DNA from: Nibribacter ruber
GTDB lineage: Bacteria; Bacteroidota; Bacteroidia; Cytophagales; Hymenobacteraceae
Reading direction: 5' to 3'
NCBI RefSeq assembly: GCF_009913235.1
Contig: NZ_CP047897.1
Coordinates: forward strand, 1,941,501-2,005,500
Length of the DNA: 64,000 nt
In this document: positions 50,390-60,250 of the stretch, piece after piece
Numbering within the stretch: position 1 is the stretch's first letter
How the letters are laid out: every line of letters begins with the position of its first letter
Translations under genes and position numbers: made by a program
The notes under the pieces: model-generated
The model's database searches: none
What the model saw: the letters and a program-made list of their open reading frames with translations, nothing else
What the model was told of the DNA's origin: nothing

Positions 50390-51039
50390 ACAGCACAGGA
50401 AAAGATATTGTCATTGTAGGGGCCGGCGGTTTGGGCCGCGAGGTCCTGATGCTCATCCGTCAGATAAACCAGCACACCCCTACCTGGAATTTCCTGGGCT
50501 TCTATGATGATGCTTCACCCGAGGCCGGCTTCGGGTACCCGTATTTGGGAACGGTGGATGACCTCAACAATACGCCCACTCCCCTTCACGCCGTCATCGC
50601 CATTGGGGATTGTCAGGCTAAGGCCAAGGTGGTGGAAAGGCTCTTTAATAACTTCTTGCTGTTCCCTGTGCTGGTGCATCCATCTGTGGTGAATGAAGTA
50701 GTGCAACTCAACCAGATTGACGAAGGTTCTATTATTTGCCAGAACTGCATCCTTACTATCAATGTGCGGTTAGGAAAACACGTTCTGCTCAATCTAGCCT
50801 GCACCCTAGGCCATGACGCCGTGTTAGGAGACTTCTGCTCTTTGATGCCGCAGGTAGCCGTTAGCGGCGGCGTAACATTACAAAAAGGTGTGTACATGGG
50901 CACCAACAGTTCCATCTTGCAATACAAATCTGTAGGCGTGTTCACCGCCATCGGGGCAGGCGCAGTCGTCACCCAAGACCTCCCTGACCATTGTACCGCC
51001 GTGGGTGTACCAGCCCGTATCATCAAGCAAGCGGTATGA
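50386..51039 (+). CDS. pglD: PglD-like sugar N-acetyltransferase
   Basis: 217 aa. N-terminal nucleotide/acceptor-binding domain (IVIVGAGGLGREVLMLIRQI), then a left-handed beta-helix (GSIICQNCILTINVRLGKHV, CTLGHDAVLGDFCSLMPQVA with the His base in GHDAVLGDF). It acetylates the 4-amino sugar made by the aminotransferase encoded next. Confidence 0.85.
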   Translation: MNSTGKDIVIVGAGGLGREVLMLIRQINQHTPTWNFLGFYDDASPEAGFGYPYLGTVDDLNNTPTPLHAVIAIGDCQAKAKVVERLFNNFLLFPVLVHPSVVNEVVQLNQIDEGSIICQNCILTINVRLGKHVLLNLACTLGHDAVLGDFCSLMPQVAVSGGVTLQKGVYMGTNSSILQYKSVGVFTAIGAGAVVTQDLPDHCTAVGVPARIIKQAV

Positions 51040-52172
51040 GCGCCAACCAGGATTTCATCTACCTGTCGCCGCCGCACATGGGCGGAAGAGAGCAGCACTA
51101 CATTCAAGAAGCATTCGATCAAAACTGGATTACCACCGCGGGCGCGAACGTAGATGGTTTTGAGAAAGAACTGGCTTCCTATGTGGGAGTACCGCATGCA
51201 GCCGTGCTTTCTTCGGGCACCGCGGCTTTGCATTTGGCTTTGCTGACCATGGGCATAGGCGAAGGGGACGAGGTCTTCTGCTCCAGCTTTACCTTTGTGG
51301 CCAGCACTAACCCCATCAAATATGTTGGCGCTACACCCGTATTGATTGACAGTGAACTTACCACCTGGAACCTCTGCCCGAAAGCGCTGGAACAAGCTAT
51401 GCAATCACGTCAGCAGAAAGGCAAACTCCCCAAAGCCTTGATTCTGGTTCATTTATACGGAATGCCTTCGCGCATGCAGGAGATTCTGGAGTTGTGCCAA
51501 CACTATGGCGTGCAAGTCATAGAAGATGCTGCCGAGGCACTAGGATCAACTTATAAGAACCAGCAGATGGGCACCTTCGGGGAGGCGGGTTTCTTCTCCT
51601 TTAACGGAAACAAGATTATCACTACTTCTGGAGGCGGCGCATTGATTTCTCAAAACAAAGACCTGGTTGAAAAAGCTAAATGGCTGGCCACCCAAGCCAA
51701 AGAACCAACGCCGCACTACCATCATACCACCATGGGGTTTAACTACCGGCTTAGCAATATCTGCGCGGGTATAGGCCGGGGTCAGTTAGAAGTCTTGGAG
51801 GAGCGTGTCCAACAGAAGCGACTGGTGTTTGCAAATTACCAAACGCTATTGCAAGATCTAGAGGAAATTCAATGGCAACCAGAGCCAAAAGGAAGCTTAA
51901 GTAACCGCTGGCTTTCCTGCTTCACTATCCAGAAAGGAAGCGCCGTCACGCCTGAGAAAATACGGCTGGCCCTGTTAGCGGACCAGATTGAAAGCCGACC
52001 GCTGTGGCAACCCATGCACCAGCAACCACTGTACCAAGGCTGTGACTATTTCGGGGAGAACGTGAGCGATGATCTGTTTGCCAGAGGCTTGTGCTTGCCA
52101 TCGGGCACAAAGCTCACTATGAGCCTGCAAGAGCGCATTGCTTCTATCATCAGAAAAGCGTTTTTGGCCTGA
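51036..52172 (+). CDS. pglE: PglE-like sugar aminotransferase
   Basis: 378 aa from the ATG at 51036, overlapping the upstream stop (ATGA). DegT/DnrJ/EryC1 fold: FVASTNPIKYVGATPVLIDS, EDAAEALGSTYKNQQMGTF, PLP Lys in FFSFNGNKIITTSGGGALIS. It makes a 4-amino-4,6-dideoxysugar from a 4-keto sugar. The 4,6-dehydratase (PglF) is not in this window. The last four codons and the stop (AFLA, TGA) lie in the palindrome at 52159-52196. Confidence 0.9.
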   Translation: MSANQDFIYLSPPHMGGREQHYIQEAFDQNWITTAGANVDGFEKELASYVGVPHAAVLSSGTAALHLALLTMGIGEGDEVFCSSFTFVASTNPIKYVGATPVLIDSELTTWNLCPKALEQAMQSRQQKGKLPKALILVHLYGMPSRMQEILELCQHYGVQVIEDAAEALGSTYKNQQMGTFGEAGFFSFNGNKIITTSGGGALISQNKDLVEKAKWLATQAKEPTPHYHHTTMGFNYRLSNICAGIGRGQLEVLEERVQQKRLVFANYQTLLQDLEEIQWQPEPKGSLSNRWLSCFTIQKGSAVTPEKIRLALLADQIESRPLWQPMHQQPLYQGCDYFGENVSDDLFARGLCLPSGTKLTMSLQERIASIIRKAFLA

Positions 52173-52196
52173 TTCTTAGAAAATAAGCCAAAAACG
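52159..52196. repeat. Dispersed palindrome overlapping a gene end
   Basis: CGTTTTTGGCCTG / TAAGCCAAAAACG. The left arm encodes the C-terminal residues and stop of the aminotransferase. The leftward transsulfuration gene ends 6 bp past the right arm. Confidence 0.85.
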
Positions 52197-52201
52197 AAAT
52201 A

Positions 52202-53329
52202 TCAAATAGCAGCCAGCGCTTTCTCTAAATCTGCAATTAAATCCTCTGCTTCTTCAATGCCTACAGACAGCCTGATTAGCCCAATGGAGATGCCCAGTTT
52301 GGCCCGTTGCTCTTCGGTGAGGGCTCTGTGGGATGTGCCTAAAGGATAAGAGACAGAGGAAACCACCCCTGCCAATGAAGGGGCAAACGGGATATGAGTC
52401 AGGCCGCGCATGAAGCGGTTCACAGTCTCTACCTCGTCTTTAATTCTAAAGGAAAGCATACCACCAAACCAGCCTTTCCCCTGCGCCGATGCCAATCCAT
52501 TCTGAGGATGAGTAGACAGACCTGGATAGTAGACCTCGCTTACTTTAGGGTGGTTTTGCAGGTAAGTTGCCAGCGCCAAGGCATTTTCTGAGTGTTGCCG
52601 GATGCGCAGTTTCAAGGTCTTGAGACCGCGGGCGGCTAGCCAGGAATCAAAGGGGCTCAGGTTTAAGCCCCAGGCCACCACAATTTGCTTGGCGCGCTGA
52701 GCGTCTTCCGTCACTTTGGCAACCACTACCCCAGCCGTCACGTCACTGTGCCCCGACAAGTATTTGGTTACGCTGTGAATGACGATATCAGCTCCTAACT
52801 CCAAAGGTTTAGTAATGACCGGTGAGGCGAAGGTATTGTCCACGACCAGCTTCACGCCTTGCTTCTGACATTCTACTGCTACTTTGGCTAAGTCCAACAC
52901 CGTCATCATGGGGTTACTAATAGTCTCTACCAACAGCACTTTGGTATTAGCTTGCACATAGTTACCAAAGCTGTACATCTCCCCCATCGGCACGAAACTC
53001 ACCTGCACCCCCATGCGCGTCAGTTCCTGAGTGAGCAGAGCGGCAGAGCCTCCGTAGATTTCCTCGGCGCACAGCACATGGTCCCCAGACTGGCAGTACA
53101 CCAGCACCGCCGTCAGAATAGCCGATATGCCCGAAGAAGTTGCCACTGCGCCTTGTCCGTTTTCCAATTGGTTTACCTCCTCAGCCAGCTCATCTGTGTT
53201 AGGATTGCCGTTCCGGCTGTACAGATAGCTTTGGCCAGGTTGCTCAAAATAGGCTTCTAAGGCGTTCAAATCCTCAAAGGTGAATACTGAGGTCTGGTAG
53301 ATGGGCGTAACTTTCGGAGATATAGACAC
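52202..53329 (-). CDS. Cystathionine gamma-synthase/lyase-family PLP enzyme
   Basis: 375 aa. Trans-sulfuration fold: YSRNGNPNTDELAEEV, VDNTFASPVITKPLELGAD, PLP Lys in HSVTKYLSGHSDVTAG, and the C-terminal LIRLSVGIEEAEDLIADL signature. MetB, MetC/MGL and CGL cannot be told apart by eye. Confidence 0.85.
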   Translation of the reverse strand: MSISPKVTPIYQTSVFTFEDLNALEAYFEQPGQSYLYSRNGNPNTDELAEEVNQLENGQGAVATSSGISAILTAVLVYCQSGDHVLCAEEIYGGSAALLTQELTRMGVQVSFVPMGEMYSFGNYVQANTKVLLVETISNPMMTVLDLAKVAVECQKQGVKLVVDNTFASPVITKPLELGADIVIHSVTKYLSGHSDVTAGVVVAKVTEDAQRAKQIVVAWGLNLSPFDSWLAARGLKTLKLRIRQHSENALALATYLQNHPKVSEVYYPGLSTHPQNGLASAQGKGWFGGMLSFRIKDEVETVNRFMRGLTHIPFAPSLAGVVSSVSYPLGTSHRALTEEQRAKLGISIGLIRLSVGIEEAEDLIADLEKALAAI

Positions 53330-53463
53330 TTTTTTTAATTAAGAATTAGTAATTAAAAATTGAAGAAGTACTGTCTGTTTTAATGGTTCAGATGACATTT
53401 GAATGAATCAACAGGCAGAACAGACAAATCTAGCAATACTCCCATCAAATTTTATGTACCATA

Positions 53464-54048
53464 TTATTTACAAAGAGCCTTAAATACGTTTCTAGCTTCT
53501 ATAAACTTCTGCCTCTGTTTATACTCTGGTAACTCTATTAGAAAGTAATCAGGTTCGTATGCGCTTATAAGTTTAAATCCTTCTTTTGTGAGAATTTCAA
53601 ACTTATAGTTCACACCGTCAGAAACAGTGTAAGTCATTGATCTTCCTCCATCATTATCTTTTGTAGCATAATTCAGAGAATCTTGATTAAGAGTCCAGAA
53701 TCCTAATCGCGATAATTCATCCAATAGCAAGTCACCTTTCTTTTTCCTTATTTTCTGTTTGGTGATAAATGGCTTGCTAAAACTCTTGTCTTTCTTCTGT
53801 TTCGAGGTGTAGCGCAAACAATACCATGTTTCATCTTTAGTAGCTAGAATTTTATAGTCTAGCTTATTACTCCACCAATAACTTTCTTCTGAGTAAGAAA
53901 TCAAAAAATCATATTGGTCATGAAAGGCCTTATAAATGACAGAATTGCTACGCTCCTCCGCATTTGTGTTCGCCTCAATGTGCGGCAAATTTTGGCCTAA
54001 CACACCAAATGAACTAGCAACGAAAAAGATTAGTAAGTGAATCTTCAT
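53464..54048 (-). CDS. Secreted protein of unknown function
   Basis: 194 aa with signal peptide MKIHLLIFFVASSFGVLGQ. Mature part basic in the middle (KQKIRKKKGDLLLDELSRLG) and Tyr/Trp-rich (YSEESYWWSNKLDYKILATK). AT-rich. Not recognised. Confidence 0.55.
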   Translation of the reverse strand: MKIHLLIFFVASSFGVLGQNLPHIEANTNAEERSNSVIYKAFHDQYDFLISYSEESYWWSNKLDYKILATKDETWYCLRYTSKQKKDKSFSKPFITKQKIRKKKGDLLLDELSRLGFWTLNQDSLNYATKDNDGGRSMTYTVSDGVNYKFEILTKEGFKLISAYEPDYFLIELPEYKQRQKFIEARNVFKALCK

Positions 54049-54187
54049 AATTAGCTCTTTCTGGAAGGGCTTATTCTATATGCTTTCTTCCAATGACTTA
54101 TAATAGCTATGAATAGGTGCACGCAACAATTAGCAATTGCAATCAGCAATTCTAAAGGTAAGTACAAACCTACCAAAGTGGCAAAAG

Positions 54188-54225
54188 CGTTTTTGCCCTG
54201 ATTTCTGGAAAACAAGCCAAAAACG
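54188..54225. repeat. Dispersed palindrome
   Basis: CGTTTTTGCCCTG / CAAGCCAAAAACG, next to the atpC terminator. Confidence 0.85.
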
Positions 54226-54236
54226 GTGGTAAAAGC

Positions 54237-54275
54237 GAAAGCCCGCCTTCTTTGCAGAAAAACGGGCTCTCAAAA
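54237..54275 (-). terminator. Terminator of atpDC
   Basis: AGCCCG and CGGGCT arms, with an inner TTCT/AGAA pair, close the leftward atpD-atpC unit. Confidence 0.6.
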
Positions 54276-54291
54276 TGAAAAACAGGAAATC

Positions 54292-54540
54292 TTAGGCGGT
54301 TACGGCTTCGGCCAAGACAATAATCTTATTGTCCAGCACTTCCACAACTCCCCCGTCAATCTGGAATACCACTGATGTACCAGTAGTGGGCGTCACGCGC
54401 ACAGGACCGTTAGCCAAGGCACTAATCAAGGCGGCGTGGTTGTTCAACACTTCAAAGCCACCATTAATACCAGGAAACTGAACCGAGGTCACGTCGCCTT
54501 CAAATACTCTCTTATCTGGGGTGATGATTTCTAAATACAT
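54292..54540 (-). CDS. atpC: ATP synthase epsilon subunit
   Basis: 82 aa. Only the N-terminal beta-sandwich is present (MYLEIITPDKRVFEGDVTSV, FEVLNNHAALISAL, GGVVEVLDNKIIVLAEA); the C-terminal helical hairpin is missing, as in many Bacteroidota. It is part of the F1 central stalk. Confidence 0.95.
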   Translation of the reverse strand: MYLEIITPDKRVFEGDVTSVQFPGINGGFEVLNNHAALISALANGPVRVTPTTGTSVVFQIDGGVVEVLDNKIIVLAEAVTA

Positions 54541-54544
54541 CTTT

Positions 54545-54615
54545 TCAGTTAACAGTTAACAGTAAAAAGTTATCAGTTAGAAGTTTTCCCTTGATTACTG
54601 CTAACTGATAACTGT
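54545..54615. repeat. AT-rich inverted word repeat
   Basis: AGTTATCAGTTAGAAGT on one side and TACTGCTAACTGATAACTG on the other make an imperfect hairpin between atpD and atpC. Similar words appear near 48500. Confidence 0.55.
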
Positions 54616-54624
54616 TACCTGAAT

Positions 54625-56139
<1,515 letters not shown>

Positions 56140-56178
56140 TTATAAATATTTAGATAGATACAGTACTCAATCAGGGTG

Positions 56179-56186
56179 CAAAAATA
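56179..56186 (-). promoter_or_regulatory. Putative -7 box for atpDC
   Basis: TATTTTTG on the minus strand, about 49 bp upstream of the atpD ATG. Confidence 0.5.
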
Positions 56187-56332
56187 GAGCATTCTGTCTT
56201 GATTTCCATAGAAGTATCTAAAAATCTTTGGGATTTGACGCACTACTCTGTTAATAGTGCCTCACCTGCCCAACCATACAGCTATCCACTCCTTCTATAA
56301 TAGATAGTATAGAAGGAAATGAGTAGTTTTAA

Positions 56333-56569
56333 TTATGCCGCCGATGAGGTTGAATCCACTATCACCTTCAAAGGTTGACCTAGAATCTGCATGGCCCGCT
56401 CCCATTCAAACTCACTGCGCAAGTGCACAAACACGTGGTTACCGTGCCGTACTAGACGCACGTCTTCCAGTACGCTTTCCAGTTTGGCGTCTAGTTTATT
56501 TAACGTACAGGTATAGACCGGACTGGCTGACCTGAAATAAAACCAAAGGGTGATGGCTGTCGCTTCCAT
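56333..56569 (-). CDS. Small protein of unknown function
   Basis: 78 aa, starting MEATAITLWFYFRSASPVYT, with LESVLEDVRLVRHGNHVFVH and a helical middle. Its ATG follows the upstream stop by one base, so coupled. Beta-alpha-beta pattern, no motif. Confidence 0.5.
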   Translation of the reverse strand: MEATAITLWFYFRSASPVYTCTLNKLDAKLESVLEDVRLVRHGNHVFVHLRSEFEWERAMQILGQPLKVIVDSTSSAA

Positions 56570-56570
56570 A

Positions 56571-56981
56571 TTACAAGGCTTGGTAAAGAACCGTCATCAC
56601 AGAACCCAGAGAAACCCACCAGAAGAAATCCACTAGCCGGGCGTTAGATAATATAAAGGTAGAAGGCCTTGAAGCAGACTCTTTCTCGATAGATGGGGTT
56701 ATCCGTTTTTGGGCTGATTTCCGCAAAACAAGCCTAAAACGCTCATGTCGGCTGGCTTTCTCTAGCGTGGGAAAGAAATAACTAACATGATACTTTTGTG
56801 GCTGATGGGTGCATTTTAAAGGAGAAGTGCCGGTTATCTGTTTTGAGGCTTCACCAATGACCATCCAATCCAGTTCTGCCTCGTCTTCACGCAGGTACAG
56901 GATATTGGTGAGTTGGTTGGAAAGTTGGTACACATACAACTTTTCGGGGGTTAACTCTTTGTTTCTCATAGCGGTTGCCAT
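56571..56981 (-). CDS. Protein with palindrome read through its C-terminal part
   Basis: 136 aa, starting MATAMRNKELTPEKLYVYQL. The first 80 residues look like an ordinary folded protein (YQLSNQLTNILYLREDEAEL). The next stretch ERFRLVLRKSAQKRITPS is the translation of the palindrome at 56704-56741, and the rest is a different-looking tail with a hydrophobic end (FFWWVSLGSVMTVL). A shortened or fused gene is possible. Confidence 0.5.
   Translation of the reverse strand: MATAMRNKELTPEKLYVYQLSNQLTNILYLREDEAELDWMVIGEASKQITGTSPLKCTHQPQKYHVSYFFPTLEKASRHERFRLVLRKSAQKRITPSIEKESASRPSTFILSNARLVDFFWWVSLGSVMTVLYQAL
56704..56741. repeat. Dispersed palindrome inside an ORF
   Basis: CGTTTTTGGGCTG / CAAGCCTAAAACG in frame inside the leftward 136-aa ORF. 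Confidence 0.8.
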
Positions 56982-57103
56982 TTAATAAAACATTACCCTG
57001 TAAGTCTACGGCTTCCATTTTTACTTCACCAGCCCCACCGCCAAGCTTAACCAAAGCATAACCGCCTCTTCATCTTGGCCTAACTAATTGGTAAACATTT
57101 CTT

Positions 57104-57141
57104 CATTTTTGGGCTACTTTTCTGTAAACAGGCTAAAAACG
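57104..57141. repeat. Dispersed palindrome upstream of purL
   Basis: CATTTTTGGGCTA / CAGGCTAAAAACG. It lies 37 bp before a -7 box, so upstream of the promoter. Confidence 0.75.
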
Positions 57142-57177
57142 AAGGCAAAAGAGGCAGGCGCGTTCAAAAGGAATCTC

Positions 57178-57185
57178 TATTTTTG
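57178..57185 (+). promoter_or_regulatory. Putative -7 box for purL
   Basis: TATTTTTG. Its last three bases would be the first possible TTG start of the purL frame. A promoter here implies that translation starts downstream. The -33 box is not clear. Confidence 0.4.
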
Positions 57186-57215
57186 CTTCGTCATTTCACC
57201 AAACCTGTACCTGCT

Positions 57216-59438
57216 TTGGAAAACCAGACCACGCTCACCACTGTTGACACCGCTCAGAAACTGGGCCTCCTCCCCGAAGAGTTTGACCGCATCAAAGAAA
57301 TCCTGGGTCGCACGCCCAACTTCACAGAACTGAGCATCTTCTCGGTGATGTGGTCTGAGCACTGCTCTTACAAAAACTCCATCGTCTGGCTTAAGACTTT
57401 GCCCAAAGACTCTCCGCGCATGCTGGCCAAAGCCGGCGAAGAGAACGCGGGTCTGGTAGACATCGGTGACGGACTGGCTTGCTCCTTTAAGATAGAAAGT
57501 CACAACCACCCATCTGCTTTGGAGCCCTACCAAGGCGCCGCTACCGGCGTGGGCGGAATTAACCGCGATATTTTCACCATGGGGGCGCGCCCTATTGCGC
57601 AATTGAACTCCCTTCGTTTCGGCAACATCAATTCAGACAAGACCAAAGGCTTGCTACGCGGTGTTGTGAAAGGCATTGGGGACTATGGCAACGCCTTCGG
57701 GATACCAACGGTGGGCGGGGAGCTGTTCTTTGACGAATGCTACAACATTAACCCACTGGTAAACGCTTTCTCTGCCGGTATTGTAGAAGTAGGAAAAACC
57801 GCCAGCGCCACGTCTTATGGCGTGGGCAATCCGGTATTTATCATCGGTTCGGCTACGGGCAAAGACGGTATCCATGGCGCCGCCTTCGCGTCTAAAGACA
57901 TCACTGAGGATTCTGTGAACGACCTTCCGTCTGTACAAGTAGGCGACCCGTTCCAGGAGAAACTTTTGCTAGAGGCTACCCTTGAGATACTGGCTACCGG
58001 TCGTGTGATTGGTATGCAGGACATGGGTGCCGCTGGTATTACGTGTTCTACCTCAGAGATGAGTGCCAAAGGCGAACACGGCATGGAAATCTGGCTGGAC
58101 AAAGTGCCTACCCGCCAAGCCAACATGCAACCGTTTGAGATTCTTCTTTCTGAAAGCCAGGAGCGCATGCTGGTGGTGATGGAAAAAGGCTCTGAAGACC
58201 TAATCCTGCAAATCTGCGAGAAATGGGATATGACCTGCGAGCAGATTGGCGAAGTAACTGACTCAAAACGCCTTCGCTATTATGTAAAAGGAGAACTGGT
58301 AGCCGACGTACCCGCTGATGACCTGGTGTTAGGCGGTGGCGCCCCGGTTTACCACAGAGAATACAGAGAGCCCGCGTATTACGCCGAGGCCCAGAAATTC
58401 AACATTGACTCAGTTCAAGAGCCAACCAACTATAAAGAAGTAGCCGAGTTTCTGGCCACGCACCCTAACATTGCCTCTAAGCGCTGGGTGTACAAGCAGT
58501 ATGACTCCATGATTGGCACAGCTACTTTGACTACCAACCGTCCGGCAGACGCGGGCGTGGTGAAAGTGAAAGGCTCCAACAAAGCCCTGGCCATGACGGT
58601 AGATTGCAACAGCCGTTACGTAAACGCCGACCCAGAGCAAGGTACGGCCATTGCCGTGGCCGAGGCCGCCCGTAACATTGTCTGCGCCGGCGGTGAGCCC
58701 GTAGCCATCACCAACTGCTTAAACTTCGGGAACCCATACGTACCAGAAGTGTACTGGCAGTTTGTGGGCGCCATCAAAGGCATGGGCAAAGCCTGTACCG
58801 CGTTCGGCACTCCGGTGACCGGCGGTAACGTGAGTTTCTACAACCAGTCCTCAGATGAAGGTCCGGTGTTCCCAACTCCTACCATTGGCATGCTGGGTCT
58901 CATTGAAGACAAGGCCAACACCATGACCCTAGCGTTCCAAAAAGAAGGTGACCTTATCTATTTATTAGGCGAAGCTCAAAATGACATTGCCTCTAGTGAG
59001 TACCTGTATTCTTACCACGGCGTGAAACTGTCTCCGGCCCCAGCCTTTGACATGGAGAAAGAACTGCTGGTACAGAAAACAGTGAAAGAACTCATTGAAA
59101 GACGTTTGGTACAATCGGCGCATGACTGTGCGGACGGCGGTTTGTATATCACTTTGCTGGAGTCGGCCATGTACCATCACCTGGGCTTTGAGATTGCAAC
59201 TGATAAAAAATTCCGGAAGGATGCGTACCTGTTTGGCGAAAGCCAGGGACGTATTGTGGTGAGCGTTAGCCCAGCCCAGCGCGAGGCCTTTGAGAAAGCC
59301 TTGACAGGCAACGGTCTGGTATTCACTCAACTTGGCGTAGTAACTGGTAATAATGTAGTGGTAGACGGCGAGGTTTTCCATGACATTGAGGCCATTAAAA
59401 ACAGCTATGACACCGCGCTGGAGCGGATTATGGAATAA
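57216..59438 (+). CDS. purL: Phosphoribosylformylglycinamidine synthase II
   Basis: About 740 aa. No in-frame ATG precedes the conserved start TTVDTAQKLGLLPEEF; I choose the TTG at 57216 because the TTG at 57183 lies in a promoter box. Signatures: MWSEHCSYKNS, ESHNHPSALEPYQGAATGVG, FGNPYVPEVYWQFVGA, HDCADGGLYITLLESA. Converts FGAR to FGAM in purine synthesis. Small PurL type, which needs PurQ and PurS. Confidence 0.9.
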   Translation: MENQTTLTTVDTAQKLGLLPEEFDRIKEILGRTPNFTELSIFSVMWSEHCSYKNSIVWLKTLPKDSPRMLAKAGEENAGLVDIGDGLACSFKIESHNHPSALEPYQGAATGVGGINRDIFTMGARPIAQLNSLRFGNINSDKTKGLLRGVVKGIGDYGNAFGIPTVGGELFFDECYNINPLVNAFSAGIVEVGKTASATSYGVGNPVFIIGSATGKDGIHGAAFASKDITEDSVNDLPSVQVGDPFQEKLLLEATLEILATGRVIGMQDMGAAGITCSTSEMSAKGEHGMEIWLDKVPTRQANMQPFEILLSESQERMLVVMEKGSEDLILQICEKWDMTCEQIGEVTDSKRLRYYVKGELVADVPADDLVLGGGAPVYHREYREPAYYAEAQKFNIDSVQEPTNYKEVAEFLATHPNIASKRWVYKQYDSMIGTATLTTNRPADAGVVKVKGSNKALAMTVDCNSRYVNADPEQGTAIAVAEAARNIVCAGGEPVAITNCLNFGNPYVPEVYWQFVGAIKGMGKACTAFGTPVTGGNVSFYNQSSDEGPVFPTPTIGMLGLIEDKANTMTLAFQKEGDLIYLLGEAQNDIASSEYLYSYHGVKLSPAPAFDMEKELLVQKTVKELIERRLVQSAHDCADGGLYITLLESAMYHHLGFEIATDKKFRKDAYLFGESQGRIVVSVSPAQREAFEKALTGNGLVFTQLGVVTGNNVVVDGEVFHDIEAIKNSYDTALERIME

Positions 59439-59466
59439 ATTTTCTGATTTTTTTTAGCGCGGGGTA

Positions 59467-59496
59467 TTGCGCTGAATAATTTCTTTCCTACCTTTG
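59467..59496 (+). promoter_or_regulatory. Promoter of tRNA-Gln
   Basis: TTG at 59467, 19-bp spacer, TACCTTTG at 59489-59496. Confidence 0.75.
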
Positions 59497-59532
59497 CATC
59501 ACCAAACGATAGCAATGCTGTCTAAGGAAGAT

Positions 59533-59605
59533 TGTCCGATGGTGTAACTGGCAACACGTCTGATTTTGGTTCAGAAGAGTCCAGGTTCGAAACCTGGTCG
59601 GACAA
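59533..59605 (+). tRNA. tRNA-Gln (TTG)
   Basis: 73 nt. Acceptor TGTCCGA/TCGGACA, anticodon stem TCTGA/TCAGA with loop TTTTGGT (anticodon TTG), T arm CCAGGTTCGAAACCTGG. Discriminator A, CCA not encoded. Confidence 0.97.
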
Positions 59606-59608
59606 CGT

Positions 59609-59644
59609 AAAAAGCCTCTAAGAAAACTCTTAGAGGCTTTTTTT
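59609..59644 (+). terminator. Terminator of tRNA-Gln
   Basis: AAAAAGCCTCTAAGA/TCTTAGAGGCTTTTT stem with T tract. From here to 59899 I see no gene. Confidence 0.9.
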
Positions 59645-59899
59645 ATGCCTTCTAGCTGGCTTTTTCCGCCGCATCCCTTTTTCAAGCAAGAAAGAGCTTC
59701 TCACCTTCGGCATAAATCATTTCCTATCTTAGGCATTGCCAAACCCCTTGCTCGCCAATCCTTCCCCTTCAAGAAGATTCGCAAAACCTTTCGCCGCGCT
59801 TCCACGAACAACTAGTAACAAACCATTGCCGGTGCAAACCAGGTCTTTGCTTTTCTGGGGCATTCCTTCGTTCCATTTCCACCTTTCAATTACACGCGT

Positions 59900-60223
59900 A
59901 TGCATGACATGACCAGCGTCTCACAGGTACTCAACCATCTTAAAACCGAAGGTTACACCCAGGATTTCAACTTAAGCGATACCTGTCTGGTCTGCCATGG
60001 CAATTCGTTGCAGTTGTTCCCAGATGAGTTTGTAGTAGACAAGCACTACCGCTTTGAAGGCGACACAGACCCTGGAGATGAGGCCGTGGTATATGCCATC
60101 TCCTCAGAAAAGCACCAGGTAAAAGGGACGTTGGTGAATGCCTATGGTATCTACAGTGACGCAGCCTCAGATGAACTGGTCAAAGCCCTGAAGGAAAAAC
60201 ACCCCGGCACCGGCAGCAACTAA
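59900..60223 (+). CDS. Small conserved protein, often called PRPP synthetase-like
   Basis: 107 aa, starting MHDMTSVSQVLNHLKTEGYT. DTCLVCHGNSLQLFPDEFVV and HYRFEGDTDPGDEAVVYAIS are the core. In Bacteroidota databases this small family is often labelled 'phosphoribosylpyrophosphate synthetase', but it has none of the PRPP-synthase motifs; the true prs is at 60902. CxxC suggests possible metal or redox binding. Function unknown. Confidence 0.6.
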   Translation: MHDMTSVSQVLNHLKTEGYTQDFNLSDTCLVCHGNSLQLFPDEFVVDKHYRFEGDTDPGDEAVVYAISSEKHQVKGTLVNAYGIYSDAASDELVKALKEKHPGTGSN

Positions 60224-60250
60224 CCTTATACCCCATTTTCTACTGCGCCC

